Below, in pieces: positions 22,078 to 30,765 of a stretch of 34,147 nt of DNA (positions within the stretch are counted from its first letter, which is position 1; each line of letters begins with the position of its first letter). The position numbers and the translations under genes are program-made. Source of the stretch: Acidobacteriota bacterium (GTDB taxonomy: Bacteria; Acidobacteriota; Terriglobia; Bryobacterales; Bryobacteraceae). The notes beneath the pieces were generated by a model. The model had not been told where the DNA came from and ran no database searches. It was given only the letters and a program-made list of their open reading frames with translations. The stretch covers positions 1 to 34,147 of the forward strand of contig JAFDVU010000065.1 in NCBI GenBank assembly GCA_018268835.1, given 5' to 3'.

Positions 22078-23504
22078 GGGCGGCGCACCTCCTGCCTGCG
22101 CACCTCCTGGTTCTCCAGCAGGATCGGCCTGGCTCCATCGCGCGCGGCGATGTTGGCGCCCTTGTTGCCTTCCAACAGATTGTGCGAGAGCCAGGGGGTG
22201 GAAGGTCCCAGAATCAGGATGCCCTCGGCGGAGCAATCGCGGATAGAGTTGGCGCGCAGCACCGGACTCGCCTCGCCGCGGATCTCGATGCCGACACCCG
22301 CGCCGCGCACCTCGACGTCGTCGATTTCGACACGGCTGTCGCGCAGCAGGATGCCGGTCGAGATCGGCATCTCCGCGTCAGACAGGATGCGGAAGCCGCT
22401 CAGACGCGCGTCCTTCACGCCCTCGGCGACCACCGCCGGACCGCCGGCGAAAGGCGCGGCGCGCAGCGTGGCTCCGCGCGGCGAACGGGCGCGCAACACG
22501 ACACCCTCCTTGAGCCGCACCTGTTCGCGGTACTCGCCGGGGGGCACCTCCACGGTGTCGCCGGGGCGCGCTTCGGCCAGCGCGGCGGCGATGCTGCTCC
22601 GCACGAGGATGGTGCGCGGCGCGATCACCACCGGGGGCGGAGTCCACATCGCGCGCGTCAACCAGGCTCCGGCGGCGGCTGCCAGGATGCCCGCGACGAA
22701 CAATGCAGCCCCCACCAGCGGCCGGCGTTCCCGCGGCGGAGCCGAGGGCGGAGGCGCGGTGAAGCGCTCACCTTCCACCACGAGCACGGTGACGTTATCC
22801 TTGCCGCCGGCGGCGTTGGCGCGGCCGATGAGTTCCTGCACGGAGGCCTGCGGATCGCCGGCGTGGCGCTGAACCGCGCCCAGGATGTCGGCCGACATCA
22901 CCTGGTCGCTGAGCCCGTCGCTGCACAGCAACATGGCGCAATCATCTTCGAACGGAACGCGCTGGATTTCGATGAAGCCGGGGTCGCCGGGCGCGTGTTC
23001 TTCGCTGCCCACATCGCGGAAGACTTCGTTGCGGCGCGGATGGCGCATGGCCTCGCGCTCGTCGAGTTCGCCCGCATCCTCGCGCTCGCCGACCGGAGAG
23101 TGATCGTGCGTCACCTTGCGGATGGCTCCGCCGCGCAGCAGGTAGAGGCGCGAATCGCCCACGTGGCCGACCACGGCCGAGCCGTTTTCGAGCAACGCCA
23201 GGGTGAGCACGCAGGCCATGCCGCGCCATTCCGGGTTGGTCCCGGCGGCGCGCAGGATTTCGTTGTTGGCCAGCGCGATGGCTTCGCGGATGCGCTGCTC
23301 GGCGGTGCCGGTGGCGCGTTCCAGCCGCGCACGCACGCGTTCCACCGCGATGGCGGCCGCTTGCTCGCCGGCGTTGTGGCCGCCGATGCCGTCCACCACC
23401 AGGAAGATGCCGCGTTCGGCATCCATCCAGTACGCGTCCTCGTTGTTGCCGCGCACGCGTCCCGGATCGCTCGCTCCCGCGCACCTGAGCATGCTCTTAA
23501 CCAT
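22074..23504 (-). CDS. PP2C Ser/Thr phosphatase with membrane helix and beta-helix ectodomain
   Basis: 476-aa membrane phosphatase. Residues 5-250 are a PP2C (PPM) domain with the metal-binding aspartates in 'GNNEDAYW', 'VVDGIGGHNAG', 'LLCSDGLSD' and 'GGKDNVTVLV', similar to mycobacterial PstP. One membrane helix follows ('LVGAALFVAGILAAAAGAWL'). The remaining ~190 residues lie outside the cytoplasm: 'IAAALAEARPGDTVEVPPGEY' is the opening motif of right-handed parallel beta-helix/pectin-lyase-fold proteins. Repeating rungs follow ('LSGFRILSDAEM', 'VEIDDVEVRGAGVGIEIRGEASPVLRANSI', cut short here), as in NosD-type domains. PP2C with such an ectodomain is unusual; it could sense a glycan. It overlaps the FHA gene by 8 bp and the downstream kinase by 4 bp. 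ATG at 23504; an internal ATG at 23492 is an alternative. Confidence 0.92.
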   Translation of the reverse strand: MVKSMLRCAGASDPGRVRGNNEDAYWMDAERGIFLVVDGIGGHNAGEQAAAIAVERVRARLERATGTAEQRIREAIALANNEILRAAGTNPEWRGMACVLTLALLENGSAVVGHVGDSRLYLLRGGAIRKVTHDHSPVGEREDAGELDEREAMRHPRRNEVFRDVGSEEHAPGDPGFIEIQRVPFEDDCAMLLCSDGLSDQVMSADILGAVQRHAGDPQASVQELIGRANAAGGKDNVTVLVVEGERFTAPPPSAPPRERRPLVGAALFVAGILAAAAGAWLTRAMWTPPPVVIAPRTILVRSSIAAALAEARPGDTVEVPPGEYREQVRLKEGVVLRARSPRGATLRAAPFAGGPAVVAEGVKDARLSGFRILSDAEMPISTGILLRDSRVEIDDVEVRGAGVGIEIRGEASPVLRANSIRDCSAEGILILGPSTPWLSHNLLEGNKGANIAARDGARPILLENQEVRRQEVRRP

Positions 23505-24321
23505 GCGGCGTCGTTCGGAACTCCAGGATGAGGACGCCGGCCAGTCCGATGCGGGCGCGCGCGGGCAGGGGCGTCTCCTGCCGCGGCGGAACCTTGGCGC
23601 CGTCGATGGTGGTGCCCAGGCTGCTCACGTCGGTGAGGAAGAAGTTTCCGGTGGCGGGATCGCGGCGGAGGCGAAAATGCTCGCGGGAGACGTCGGGCAG
23701 GGTGTCGAGCTTGATATCGGTCCAGTAATCGCGCCCGCCGCGCCCGGCTACGATCTCGTCCTTGGTGACGGCGAAGGTCTTGCGTCCGCCGTTGTCCTCG
23801 TACTCGATGACGGCGAAGGCGCCGGAGGGCACGGCGGACGCAGGCGGCGCCGCGTCGTAACTCTGTTTGGTGGATTCCACGCCGCCCAGCCGTCGGGTGG
23901 CGATGCGCTTGGTCAGGGCGCCGGTACCGTAATCCTCCTTGGCGGGCAAGGCCAGTTCGCTGCGGATTTCGAGATCGCCGGGCGCGGCGTCGGCGTCGGT
24001 ATTCTCCAGGATGCGGATCTGCCACCCGCCCTCGGGAATGACGATCTTCGCCTCGTCGCGGCGCGCCAGTTTCAGCTTTTCGGCGAGCGTGGCGCGGTTG
24101 AGCGATTCGGCTTCGGCATCGAGCGCGCGCCGGGCCTCTTCGACGATGCGCGGCACGATGGCGCGCAAGCGGTCCATATCGTCGGGGTGTAGGTAGACGT
24201 GGAAGATCGCCGGCGGCAGCGTGGTGTAACGCAGGGGTTCCAGCCCCTCCCGCATATTGCGGACGATCTCGAGAATGATATCGCGCGCGGTAATGGGCGC
24301 CGCGGTGGCAGGCCGGTCCAT
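23497..24321 (-). CDS. FHA-domain protein
   Basis: 274-aa cytoplasmic protein. The N-terminal ~90 residues ('ARDIILEIVRNMREGLEPL', 'FHVYLHPDDMDRLRAIVPRI') resemble an FhaA-type N-terminal domain. A middle segment ('GGWQIRILENTDADAAPGDL') could be a second small beta domain. The FHA domain occupies roughly residues 185-270: 'IVAGRGGRDYWTDIKL', 'DVSREHFRLRRDPATGNFFLTD', 'SSLGTTIDGAKVPP', with the SRxH phosphothreonine-binding core intact. I chose the ATG at 24321 because similarity starts there and AAAAGG lies 8 nt upstream; the frame upstream lacks coding character. It follows the FGE-domain kinase by about 95 bp and overlaps the phosphatase start, so it likely recruits kinase substrates. Confidence 0.85.
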   Translation of the reverse strand: MDRPATAAPITARDIILEIVRNMREGLEPLRYTTLPPAIFHVYLHPDDMDRLRAIVPRIVEEARRALDAEAESLNRATLAEKLKLARRDEAKIVIPEGGWQIRILENTDADAAPGDLEIRSELALPAKEDYGTGALTKRIATRRLGGVESTKQSYDAAPPASAVPSGAFAVIEYEDNGGRKTFAVTKDEIVAGRGGRDYWTDIKLDTLPDVSREHFRLRRDPATGNFFLTDVSSLGTTIDGAKVPPRQETPLPARARIGLAGVLILEFRTTPHG

Positions 24322-24415
24322 AGGAGGAACCTTTTCCGATTCTAGCAGGCAGGGTGGGAGCGCTCGCGCGGCAGGCACAACCGAGGATACGAAAACGCGG
24401 GGCGATCGGTTCCGT

Positions 24416-26086
24416 TTACCTGGCGTCGCGCGCGCAGCGGAAGCCGACATTAGCGTCCTTCCAGCGCGCCGGGACGGTCATGTGGTCCCAGATGGCGTCG
24501 GGTTGCAGGGGTTCGCGGAAGGACTGCCCGCGGATGGCATACCAGGGCTCGTCGGGACGCGGCGGCGGCCACATCAGCGGGGAGAGAGCCTTGGCCGCTT
24601 CCGGGCTGGGCTTCTCCGGATCCTCGGTGAACTCCCAGACGTTGCCGATCATCTGCAGCACCTGGTACGGGCTGGCGCCATTTTCGAAGGCATCCACGGG
24701 CTGAATCCGGCTCGGACTCACGGCGGCCATTTCGGGATCGGGCTGGTTTCCCCAGGGGAACATGCGGCCATCGGTGCCGCGCGCGGCCTTCTCCCATTCC
24801 TGCGCGGTGGGCAGGCGCTTACCGGCCCACGCGGCGTAGTCGCGCGCATCCTGAATGGCGATCTCGGTCACGGGCACGTTGGGATCGCCCAACGGTTCCG
24901 GGCGGCCCTTGGCCCGACAGAACTTCCCGTAATCGCCGTTGCTCACCTCGGTGCGGTCGATGTAATAGGCGGGCAGGTTGACGCTCTGCTTGTCCTTGCC
25001 GAAGAGGAAGGGGCCCGCGGGGATCAGGACCATTCCATCGGCGGTGACCGCGACCTTCTTTGGCGGGGCCGCGGGCGGCGCGCCGGTCCGGGCGCCGGCG
25101 GCGGGGCCGGCGTTTCCGGAGCGTGTCGCGAAGTAGATGCCGCCGGATGCCGCCAGCAGCACCAGCGCGGCGATCCAGGGCAGGGCCCGGGAGCGGCGCC
25201 GGCGGTGTCGCGCCGGCCGCACTTCGCGCGGAGGCGGCTCCGGCACGGGCAGCACCAGGGTGGCCGCTTCCCGTTCGGCGATGACGCGCTCCAGTTCGGC
25301 AATCACAGGCTCGAAGCCGGCGGGCCGCTCGGCGGGCTTCTTCGCGGTGCAGCGGGCCACCAGGTCCACGACGGATTGCGGCGCGCCCGCCTGCGCGAGC
25401 GGCTCCAGGTTGATGGGTTCGTTGAGCACAAAGTAGAAGATGCGCTCGACGGTCGCGGCCTGAATCGGCTTGACCCCGGTGAAGATTTCGAACAGCAGGA
25501 TACCGAAGGCGTAGACGTCCACCTGTGGGGTGATTTCCTGCCCCATGACCTGCTCCGGCGCCATGTAGAACGGCGTCCCCAGGACGTAGCCAGCGCGGGT
25601 CATATTGAGGCCCTCGGTTTTGGCGATGCCGAAGTCCATCAGCTTGACCACACCGGCGGTGTTGATGTGGACGTTCTCCGGCTTGATGTCGCGGTGCACG
25701 ATCTTGCGCGAGTGGATGTAGCCGAGGGCGCGGGCGATCTGCAGCGCGATGCTGAGTTTGGTGCTCAGGTCGCCGGTGTGCCCGTTTTTGATGGCCGAGC
25801 GCAGGTCCTCGCCGCGCAGGAACTCCATCACCATGTACGGGCGGTGAAGGTCGTCTTCGCCGAAATCGTAAATATTGAGGATGTTGTCGTGGACCAGATT
25901 GCCGGCCATGCGCGCTTCGGCGAGGAAACGCACGCGGACTTCCTCGTCGGCGCATCCGGCCTCGGTGAGGATCTTGACCGCTACCGTGCGATCGATGACG
26001 GTATCGCGCGCGCGGTACACATGGGACATCCCTCCGCCGAGGAATTCCTGCAGCTCATATTTCCCGATGCGCGCGGGCAGTTCCAT
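24416..26086 (-). CDS. Ser/Thr protein kinase with FGE/SUMF1-like extracytoplasmic domain
   Basis: 556-aa membrane kinase. The kinase domain (about residues 9-265) shows 'LGGGMSHVYRARD', Lys38 in 'VAVKIL', 'HRDIKPENVHI' with Asp133, 'LMDFGIAKTEGL' and 'GTPFYMAPEQVMG'. After a basic juxtamembrane segment comes one helix ('LPWIAALVLLAASGGIYFA'). A formylglycine-generating-enzyme-like domain follows: 'MVLIPAGPFLFGKD', 'YYIDRTEVSNGDYGKFC', 'RLPTAQEWEKAARG', 'MFPWGN', 'GNVWEFTED' and 'NVGFRCARD'. The cysteine pair required for formylglycine chemistry is absent near the C-terminus ('IRGQSFREP'), so this is more likely a ligand-binding module than an enzyme. ATG at 26086 has no evident ribosome site. 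A TGC-TACATT element 15 nt upstream could be an extended -10, giving a very short leader. It is the first gene of the kinase/cell-wall operon. Confidence 0.93.
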   Translation of the reverse strand: MELPARIGKYELQEFLGGGMSHVYRARDTVIDRTVAVKILTEAGCADEEVRVRFLAEARMAGNLVHDNILNIYDFGEDDLHRPYMVMEFLRGEDLRSAIKNGHTGDLSTKLSIALQIARALGYIHSRKIVHRDIKPENVHINTAGVVKLMDFGIAKTEGLNMTRAGYVLGTPFYMAPEQVMGQEITPQVDVYAFGILLFEIFTGVKPIQAATVERIFYFVLNEPINLEPLAQAGAPQSVVDLVARCTAKKPAERPAGFEPVIAELERVIAEREAATLVLPVPEPPPREVRPARHRRRRSRALPWIAALVLLAASGGIYFATRSGNAGPAAGARTGAPPAAPPKKVAVTADGMVLIPAGPFLFGKDKQSVNLPAYYIDRTEVSNGDYGKFCRAKGRPEPLGDPNVPVTEIAIQDARDYAAWAGKRLPTAQEWEKAARGTDGRMFPWGNQPDPEMAAVSPSRIQPVDAFENGASPYQVLQMIGNVWEFTEDPEKPSPEAAKALSPLMWPPPRPDEPWYAIRGQSFREPLQPDAIWDHMTVPARWKDANVGFRCARDAR

Positions 26087-26161
26087 AGAGCGTGTGCGCC
26101 CAATGTAGCACAGGCGGACGGCGACGCTCGCGCCGCATCCGGCGATGGGACGCGAGGCGCG

Positions 26162-28693
26162 TTACATCTCGGTTTCCACGTGGGGGACGGAGCCGGTGGG
26201 CTGGCCGCCGCCAACCGCGATTTTGACCTTTTCCGCGGGCAGATCGGTGACGTGGAACTGCACGGTGCGGGTCTCCCCGGCCTTCAGGTGGACGCGCTCG
26301 AAGCCGCGCAGCGAGCGGACCGCGCCGCCGGCGCCTTCGAGGTAGAGTTGGACCACCTCATCGCCCGCGCGGGCGGAAGCGTTCCGGACGCGCACGCTGA
26401 CGGTGGCGCCCGCCGCCGTGCGCTGCGCGCGCAATCCGCTGTAGGCGAACTTCGAGTAGCTCAGGCCGAAGCCGAAACCCCACAGCGCATCGCCGGTGAA
26501 GTAGCGGTAAGTACGGCCCTTCATCGAGTAATCGTCGAAGGGCGGGAGTTGATCGACGCTCCTGTAGAAGGTGACCGGCAGGCGGCCGGCGGGATTGTTC
26601 ACACCGGCGAGCGTTTCGGCGATGGCGGTGCCGGCCTCTTCGCCGCCGTACCAGAGATCGAGGACCGCGACGGCGTGGTCCGCCGCGAAGGTGGCGCCGA
26701 CGGCGCTGCCCGCGGTGAGCACCACCACGAGCGGCTTGCCCGCCGCGGCCACCGCTTCGAGCAGTTGTTCCTGCGATTCGGGAAGCTTGAGGTCGGTGCG
26801 GTCGCCGCCCTGGAAGCCGGGGATGGAGACGCGCATTTCTTCGCCTTCGAGATTCGGGTTCAGTCCGACGAACGCGACCACCGCGTCGGCATCGCGCGCG
26901 GCATCGACGGCTTCGGCGCGCAGCGCGGCGGCGGGCGGAATCCACGTGAGAGCAGCGCCGGTGAAAGGCCCCTGCGGACGGTATTCGAGGCGGAAGGCGT
27001 AGGCGCGGCCGGCTTCGAGCGTGGCGTGGACCGTCGCGGGCGGACCTCCGCGGCCGGGACGGGCGGGCGCGGCCGCTTCCGGGGGGGCGACCTCTTTATC
27101 GTCCAGGAACAGCCGCAGGGTGCGGCCGGCGGCACGCAGGGTGAGTTCGTAGTCGCCGGAAACGGGCGGCCGCAGCGTGCCGGTCCAGCGCACAAAATAC
27201 GGCGCCTTCCGGAACGCCGCCGCGACGGAGGGATCGGTGAAGCCGGTGTAGATCAACGGACGCGGTTCGACGCGCTGGAACGTGGGCGTACCCTGCATCT
27301 GTTCGTTATCGAAGTACTCGGCCAGCACTCCGTGACCTTCCTTCGAGGGCGGCGTGAGCGCGGTCGCGGGAATCAGCGCGGGTGAGACGCTGGTGTAGGT
27401 CGCGCCCAGCGCGTAGCGCACCGCGACGCGTCCCGCGTACTGGCGCTCGATGCCTTCGAGAGGGGCCACGTGTTTCTTCGAGAAGCCGTTGTAGTTGCCG
27501 AGCAGCGCCTCGGGGTCGTCGGCCGAGGGGCCGATCACCGCGATCTTCTTCATCGACGCCTGCAGGGGCAGGGTGTGGTTTTCGTTCTTGAGCAGCACGA
27601 TGGATTCGCGCGCGGCATCGAGCGCGGCCTGGCGATGCTCGCCGGAATCGTTCACCGAAATCGGGATCTTCGAGAACGGCACGCGTTCCGGCGGATCGAA
27701 CATGCCGAGTTTGAAGCGCGCGACGAACAACCGCTCCAGCGAGCGGTTGATCTCCGCCTCCGTGATGAGCCCGTTCTTCACCGCATCAACCAGCGAGCGG
27801 TACTCGGTGCCGCAGGTGAGATCCGTGCCGGCCTTGACCGCGACGGCGCTGGCTTCGGCGGCGGTGGGCTTGTACTTGTGAAAGCGGTAGATGTCGCTGA
27901 TGGCGCCGCAATCGCTCACGATGTAGCCGTTGAAGCCCCACTCGCCCTTGAGCCGTTTGTCCAGCAGGTCGGTATTGGCGCACGCAGGGAAGCCGTCCAC
28001 GCGGTTATAGGCGCACATCACGCTATCGGCTTTGCCTTCCACGATGGCGGCTTTGAAGGCGGGCAGATAGGTATCGAGCAGGTCGCGCCGGCTGGGATGC
28101 ACGTCGAATTCGTGGCGTGAGGGCTCGGGTCCGCTGTGCACGGCGTAATGCTTGGCGGTGGCGATGACCTTGAAGTAGTGCGGATCGGTGCCCTGCATGC
28201 CCTTGATGAACGCGACCGCCATGCGCCCGGTGAGGAAGGGATCTTCGCCGTAGGTTTCCTGGCCGCGGCCCCAGCGCGGATCGCGAAAGATGTTGATGTT
28301 CGGCGACCAGAAGGTCAAGCCCTGGTAGCGGCGGTGCTCGTCGTTGCGGATGGCCTCGTTGTACTTGGCGCGCGCTTCGGTGGAGATGATGTCGGCGACG
28401 CGGTGCATGAGCGCTGTGTCCCACGTGGCGGCGAGTCCGATGGCCTGCGGGAAGACCGTGGCTTCACCGGCGCGCGCGACGCCGTGCAGGGCTTCGTTCC
28501 ACCAGTCGTAGGCGGGGATGTTGAGGCGCGGAATGGCGGGCGCGGTGTTTTGCATCTGGAGGACCTTCTCCTCCAGGGTCATGCGGGAAACGAGGTCGGC
28601 GGCGCGGCGCTCCGCCGCGAGATCGGGATTCAGGTAGGGAGCCTGCGCGAAGGCAGCGGCGGCGAAGGCGAGGAAAAAGAGGGGCTTACTCAT
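26162..28693 (-). CDS. exported glycoside hydrolase family 3 protein with PA14 domain
   Basis: 843-aa beta-glycosidase (beta-glucosidase or beta-xylosidase type). The signal peptide is 'MSKPLFFLAFAAAAFAQA'. The GH3 N-terminal barrel shows 'RMTLEEKVLQMQN', 'YDWWNEALHGVAR', 'FPQAIGLAATWD', 'FRDPRWGRGQETYGEDP', 'KHYAVHSGPE' and nucleophile Asp261 in 'GYIVSDCGAI'. The C-terminal sandwich begins at 'ESIVLLKNENHTLPL'. A PA14 carbohydrate-binding insert occupies about residues 450-590 ('LAEYFDNEQMQG', 'GDYELTLRAAGRTLRLFLDD'). A fibronectin-III-like C-terminal domain ends the protein. 'YDWWNEALHG' and the SDCGAI nucleophile context favour xylan/arabinoxylan-type members, but substrate specificity is not settled. 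It stands alone, 75 bp downstream of the start of the FGE kinase. Confidence 0.94.
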   Translation of the reverse strand: MSKPLFFLAFAAAAFAQAPYLNPDLAAERRAADLVSRMTLEEKVLQMQNTAPAIPRLNIPAYDWWNEALHGVARAGEATVFPQAIGLAATWDTALMHRVADIISTEARAKYNEAIRNDEHRRYQGLTFWSPNINIFRDPRWGRGQETYGEDPFLTGRMAVAFIKGMQGTDPHYFKVIATAKHYAVHSGPEPSRHEFDVHPSRRDLLDTYLPAFKAAIVEGKADSVMCAYNRVDGFPACANTDLLDKRLKGEWGFNGYIVSDCGAISDIYRFHKYKPTAAEASAVAVKAGTDLTCGTEYRSLVDAVKNGLITEAEINRSLERLFVARFKLGMFDPPERVPFSKIPISVNDSGEHRQAALDAARESIVLLKNENHTLPLQASMKKIAVIGPSADDPEALLGNYNGFSKKHVAPLEGIERQYAGRVAVRYALGATYTSVSPALIPATALTPPSKEGHGVLAEYFDNEQMQGTPTFQRVEPRPLIYTGFTDPSVAAAFRKAPYFVRWTGTLRPPVSGDYELTLRAAGRTLRLFLDDKEVAPPEAAAPARPGRGGPPATVHATLEAGRAYAFRLEYRPQGPFTGAALTWIPPAAALRAEAVDAARDADAVVAFVGLNPNLEGEEMRVSIPGFQGGDRTDLKLPESQEQLLEAVAAAGKPLVVVLTAGSAVGATFAADHAVAVLDLWYGGEEAGTAIAETLAGVNNPAGRLPVTFYRSVDQLPPFDDYSMKGRTYRYFTGDALWGFGFGLSYSKFAYSGLRAQRTAAGATVSVRVRNASARAGDEVVQLYLEGAGGAVRSLRGFERVHLKAGETRTVQFHVTDLPAEKVKIAVGGGQPTGSVPHVETEM

Positions 28694-29031
28694 TTCAGCC
28701 CCATGCTACAACGGTTCGGGGCCGGGCGTGCGGGCGGACGCCACAAGAGTTCAGTACTGGCCGAGGCGGCGCCGCTTATGGATCAGGAAGTCGGGCAGTT
28801 TAGCGGAAGGCCGACTGCACCAGTTGTCAAACTTCCGAGCGGGCCTGATTCGCCCGGAATCCTGACGGCCAATCAGCGGCTCGGCGTTTATATGTGGCCA
28901 ATGTTCCGGGCGTCCTGGACCGGCTCAGTTGTCTGTTGGGTGTTTCGTGGTTGTCTCCCCCTTTCCGCAAGCAGTGCTTTCCACCGGCGCACGCGCGTGT
29001 GGTAACATGCCTCCCACAAGGCCGAATCCCG
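28694..29031. other. 338-bp intergenic region, divergent GH3 / cytochrome c
   Basis: No convincing gene is seen in any frame. It holds the two promoters. A weak candidate for the cytochrome is TTCCAC (28979-28984), 18 bp, TAACAT (29003-29008). A small hairpin CGGGC-N7-GCCCG spans 28840-28856. Composition shifts from GC-rich on the left to more AT-containing on the right, matching the change at the cytochrome gene. Confidence 0.5.
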
Positions 29032-30552
29032 ATGCGAATTACAAGCCACGTATTGGCTAGCGGTCTGCTCATCATATCGCTGGGAATCACGACTTCAGTA
29101 CGGATCGGCGAAGCGCAGAGGACGATCATTCCCAAGACCTGGGACGATGCAGCAATGCGCACGCTCGAAGTGCCATTGGCGAATCCTATCGGCTCGCCCA
29201 AAGATGTCTCTGCAGAGTACTACTATAAAATCCCGGTACGGCCGATCTACAGAAGCTATCCCATTTACGCGCCTGGTCACGAGCCGCCGGGATATATGCA
29301 ATGGCTGCAGCGGCAAGACCCGGTGATCGTTTGGGATGACGGTAGGTACAGACCGCCGCTACGAACTAAGGCGGATTGGATAAAGGCGGGGAAGACTGTT
29401 TTTGACGCGCCAATCGAGTTCAGCCCTCCCTTGAGCCCCTCAGTAAAAGACGTTCACGATCCCGCTTGGTATTCCAAAGCCGCGGTGCCAACGACCCCTG
29501 ATGGCATCATGCCGTTCATGATGTACGTGATCCGGAAGAAGGGCTCGGTTGAAGTCGGATCTGCTGCTTGCCAAACGTGCCACACTCGCATGATGCCCGA
29601 TGGGAGCGCAGTGGAAGGCGCTCAGGGCAATTTTCCTTTCGAGCGCGCTCTCTTCGGCGAGCCGCTCGCTCCCGACATTTTAGGTCCGATTCTGGTCAGT
29701 ACTTTCGGGGCACCCTGGATCAAGCCCGATCCACTCGCATCCTCCGAGAGAATGACGCCAGAAGAGATTGCGGCAGCGTCCGCGGCTATTCCGCCTGGTG
29801 TTATCGGTCGGCAGGGCACCAGTCTGCTTTACCCCGTCCAAACGCCCGACCTCATTGGCGTCAAGGATCGACGGTATCTGGACCACACAGGACTGCAGCA
29901 GCACCGCTCCATCGCGGATCTCATGCGCTACGCCGCAATCAATCAGGGCGCGGATGATCTGGCCAGCTACGCGGGATTTATACCTGCAGGAACTCCGCCG
30001 CAGTTCCAAAACTTGCCGGACCCGGCGACACAAGAGCGTTACAGCGACGAGCAACTTTACGCGCTGGCGTTATACGTTTACGCACTCAAGCCGCCGCCCA
30101 ATCCCAATAAGTTTGGCGCTGCCGCCGCCCAAGGGCAGAAAGTGTTCGAGCGGGAAGGCTGTGCGAATTGCCACAACCCTCCGCTCTATACCAACAACAA
30201 GCTGACTCTTGCTGAAGGGTTCAAACCGCCGCCGGGTGCGGACAAGAAATATGACATCCTGCCCATTTCTGTAGACACAGATCCGTACCTGAGCATGAAG
30301 ACTCGTCGCGGTACAGGCTATTACAAGGTCCCGTCCCTCAAAGGCGTGTGGTACCGCAGTATGTTTGGGCACAATGGATGGTGCGCGACGCTGGAAGATT
30401 GGTTTGACCCCCGTCGCACGCAAAATGATTACGTGCCCACTGGCTTCAAACCGTACGGCACTAGAAACTCAGCCGTGAAAGGGCACAGGTTCGGTCTCGA
30501 ACTTTCGGTCGAGGACAAGCAGGCACTGATTGCATTTTTGAAAACACTCTGA
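29032..30552 (+). CDS. exported diheme c-type cytochrome (RoxA/MauG-like oxidoreductase)
   Basis: 506-aa secreted protein with two covalent haem sites, C180-Q-T-C-H184 and C377-A-N-C-H381. An N-terminal signal ('VLASGLLIISLGITTSVRIGEA') directs export. The C-terminal region 'GYYKVPSLKGVWYRSMFGHN', then 'ATLEDWFDP', then 'GHRFGLELSVEDKQALIAFL', is what I recall from the RoxA-like and diheme peroxidase-like cytochrome family. The spacing between haem motifs (197 residues) is close to that remembered for the rubber oxygenase RoxA (199), but the chain is shorter. ATG at 29032 was chosen because the signal peptide starts there. Codon use is unlike neighbours, with many A/T third positions, pointing to horizontal acquisition. 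Its maturation needs the cytochrome c system to which CcmH belongs. Confidence 0.85.
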   Translation: MRITSHVLASGLLIISLGITTSVRIGEAQRTIIPKTWDDAAMRTLEVPLANPIGSPKDVSAEYYYKIPVRPIYRSYPIYAPGHEPPGYMQWLQRQDPVIVWDDGRYRPPLRTKADWIKAGKTVFDAPIEFSPPLSPSVKDVHDPAWYSKAAVPTTPDGIMPFMMYVIRKKGSVEVGSAACQTCHTRMMPDGSAVEGAQGNFPFERALFGEPLAPDILGPILVSTFGAPWIKPDPLASSERMTPEEIAAASAAIPPGVIGRQGTSLLYPVQTPDLIGVKDRRYLDHTGLQQHRSIADLMRYAAINQGADDLASYAGFIPAGTPPQFQNLPDPATQERYSDEQLYALALYVYALKPPPNPNKFGAAAAQGQKVFEREGCANCHNPPLYTNNKLTLAEGFKPPPGADKKYDILPISVDTDPYLSMKTRRGTGYYKVPSLKGVWYRSMFGHNGWCATLEDWFDPRRTQNDYVPTGFKPYGTRNSAVKGHRFGLELSVEDKQALIAFLKTL

Positions 30553-30765
30553 CACGGCACATTGGACGGTTGAATAGCCAAATCGAGATCGTGTCCGGAG
30601 ACGTGACGTCCCATAACATAAGGGTCATCTGGACGGGTCACGCCCAACGCGCGGAATGGGATGGTGTGCTCCACGCAGATCGTCGCTGGCGATTCGGGCC
30701 GGACAGACCTTCATCTCAGCGATAGCAGCGGGCGGCATCGCAGACGGACCCATTCGCCGCCCACG
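30553..30765. other. intergenic region after the cytochrome gene
   Basis: 213 bp between converging genes. A minus-strand frame at 30553-30674 reads a plausible-looking 'RALGVTRPDDPYVMGRHVSG' but has no start signal or recognised family and runs into the cytochrome gene antisense. No terminator hairpin with T-run was found. Confidence 0.4.

Noticed and set aside
25449..25466. Third copy of the dispersed repeat (GACGGTCGCGGC) in the FGE-kinase gene
   Set aside because: Only 12 bases match, it lies within coding sequence and lacks the flanking half-site; likely chance in high-GC DNA.
30553..30674. Minus-strand ORF reading 'RALGVTRPDDPYVMGRHVSG'
   Set aside because: It is not recognisable as a family, lacks a ribosome site, and most of the frame lies antisense in the cytochrome gene; possibly a remnant but unsupported.
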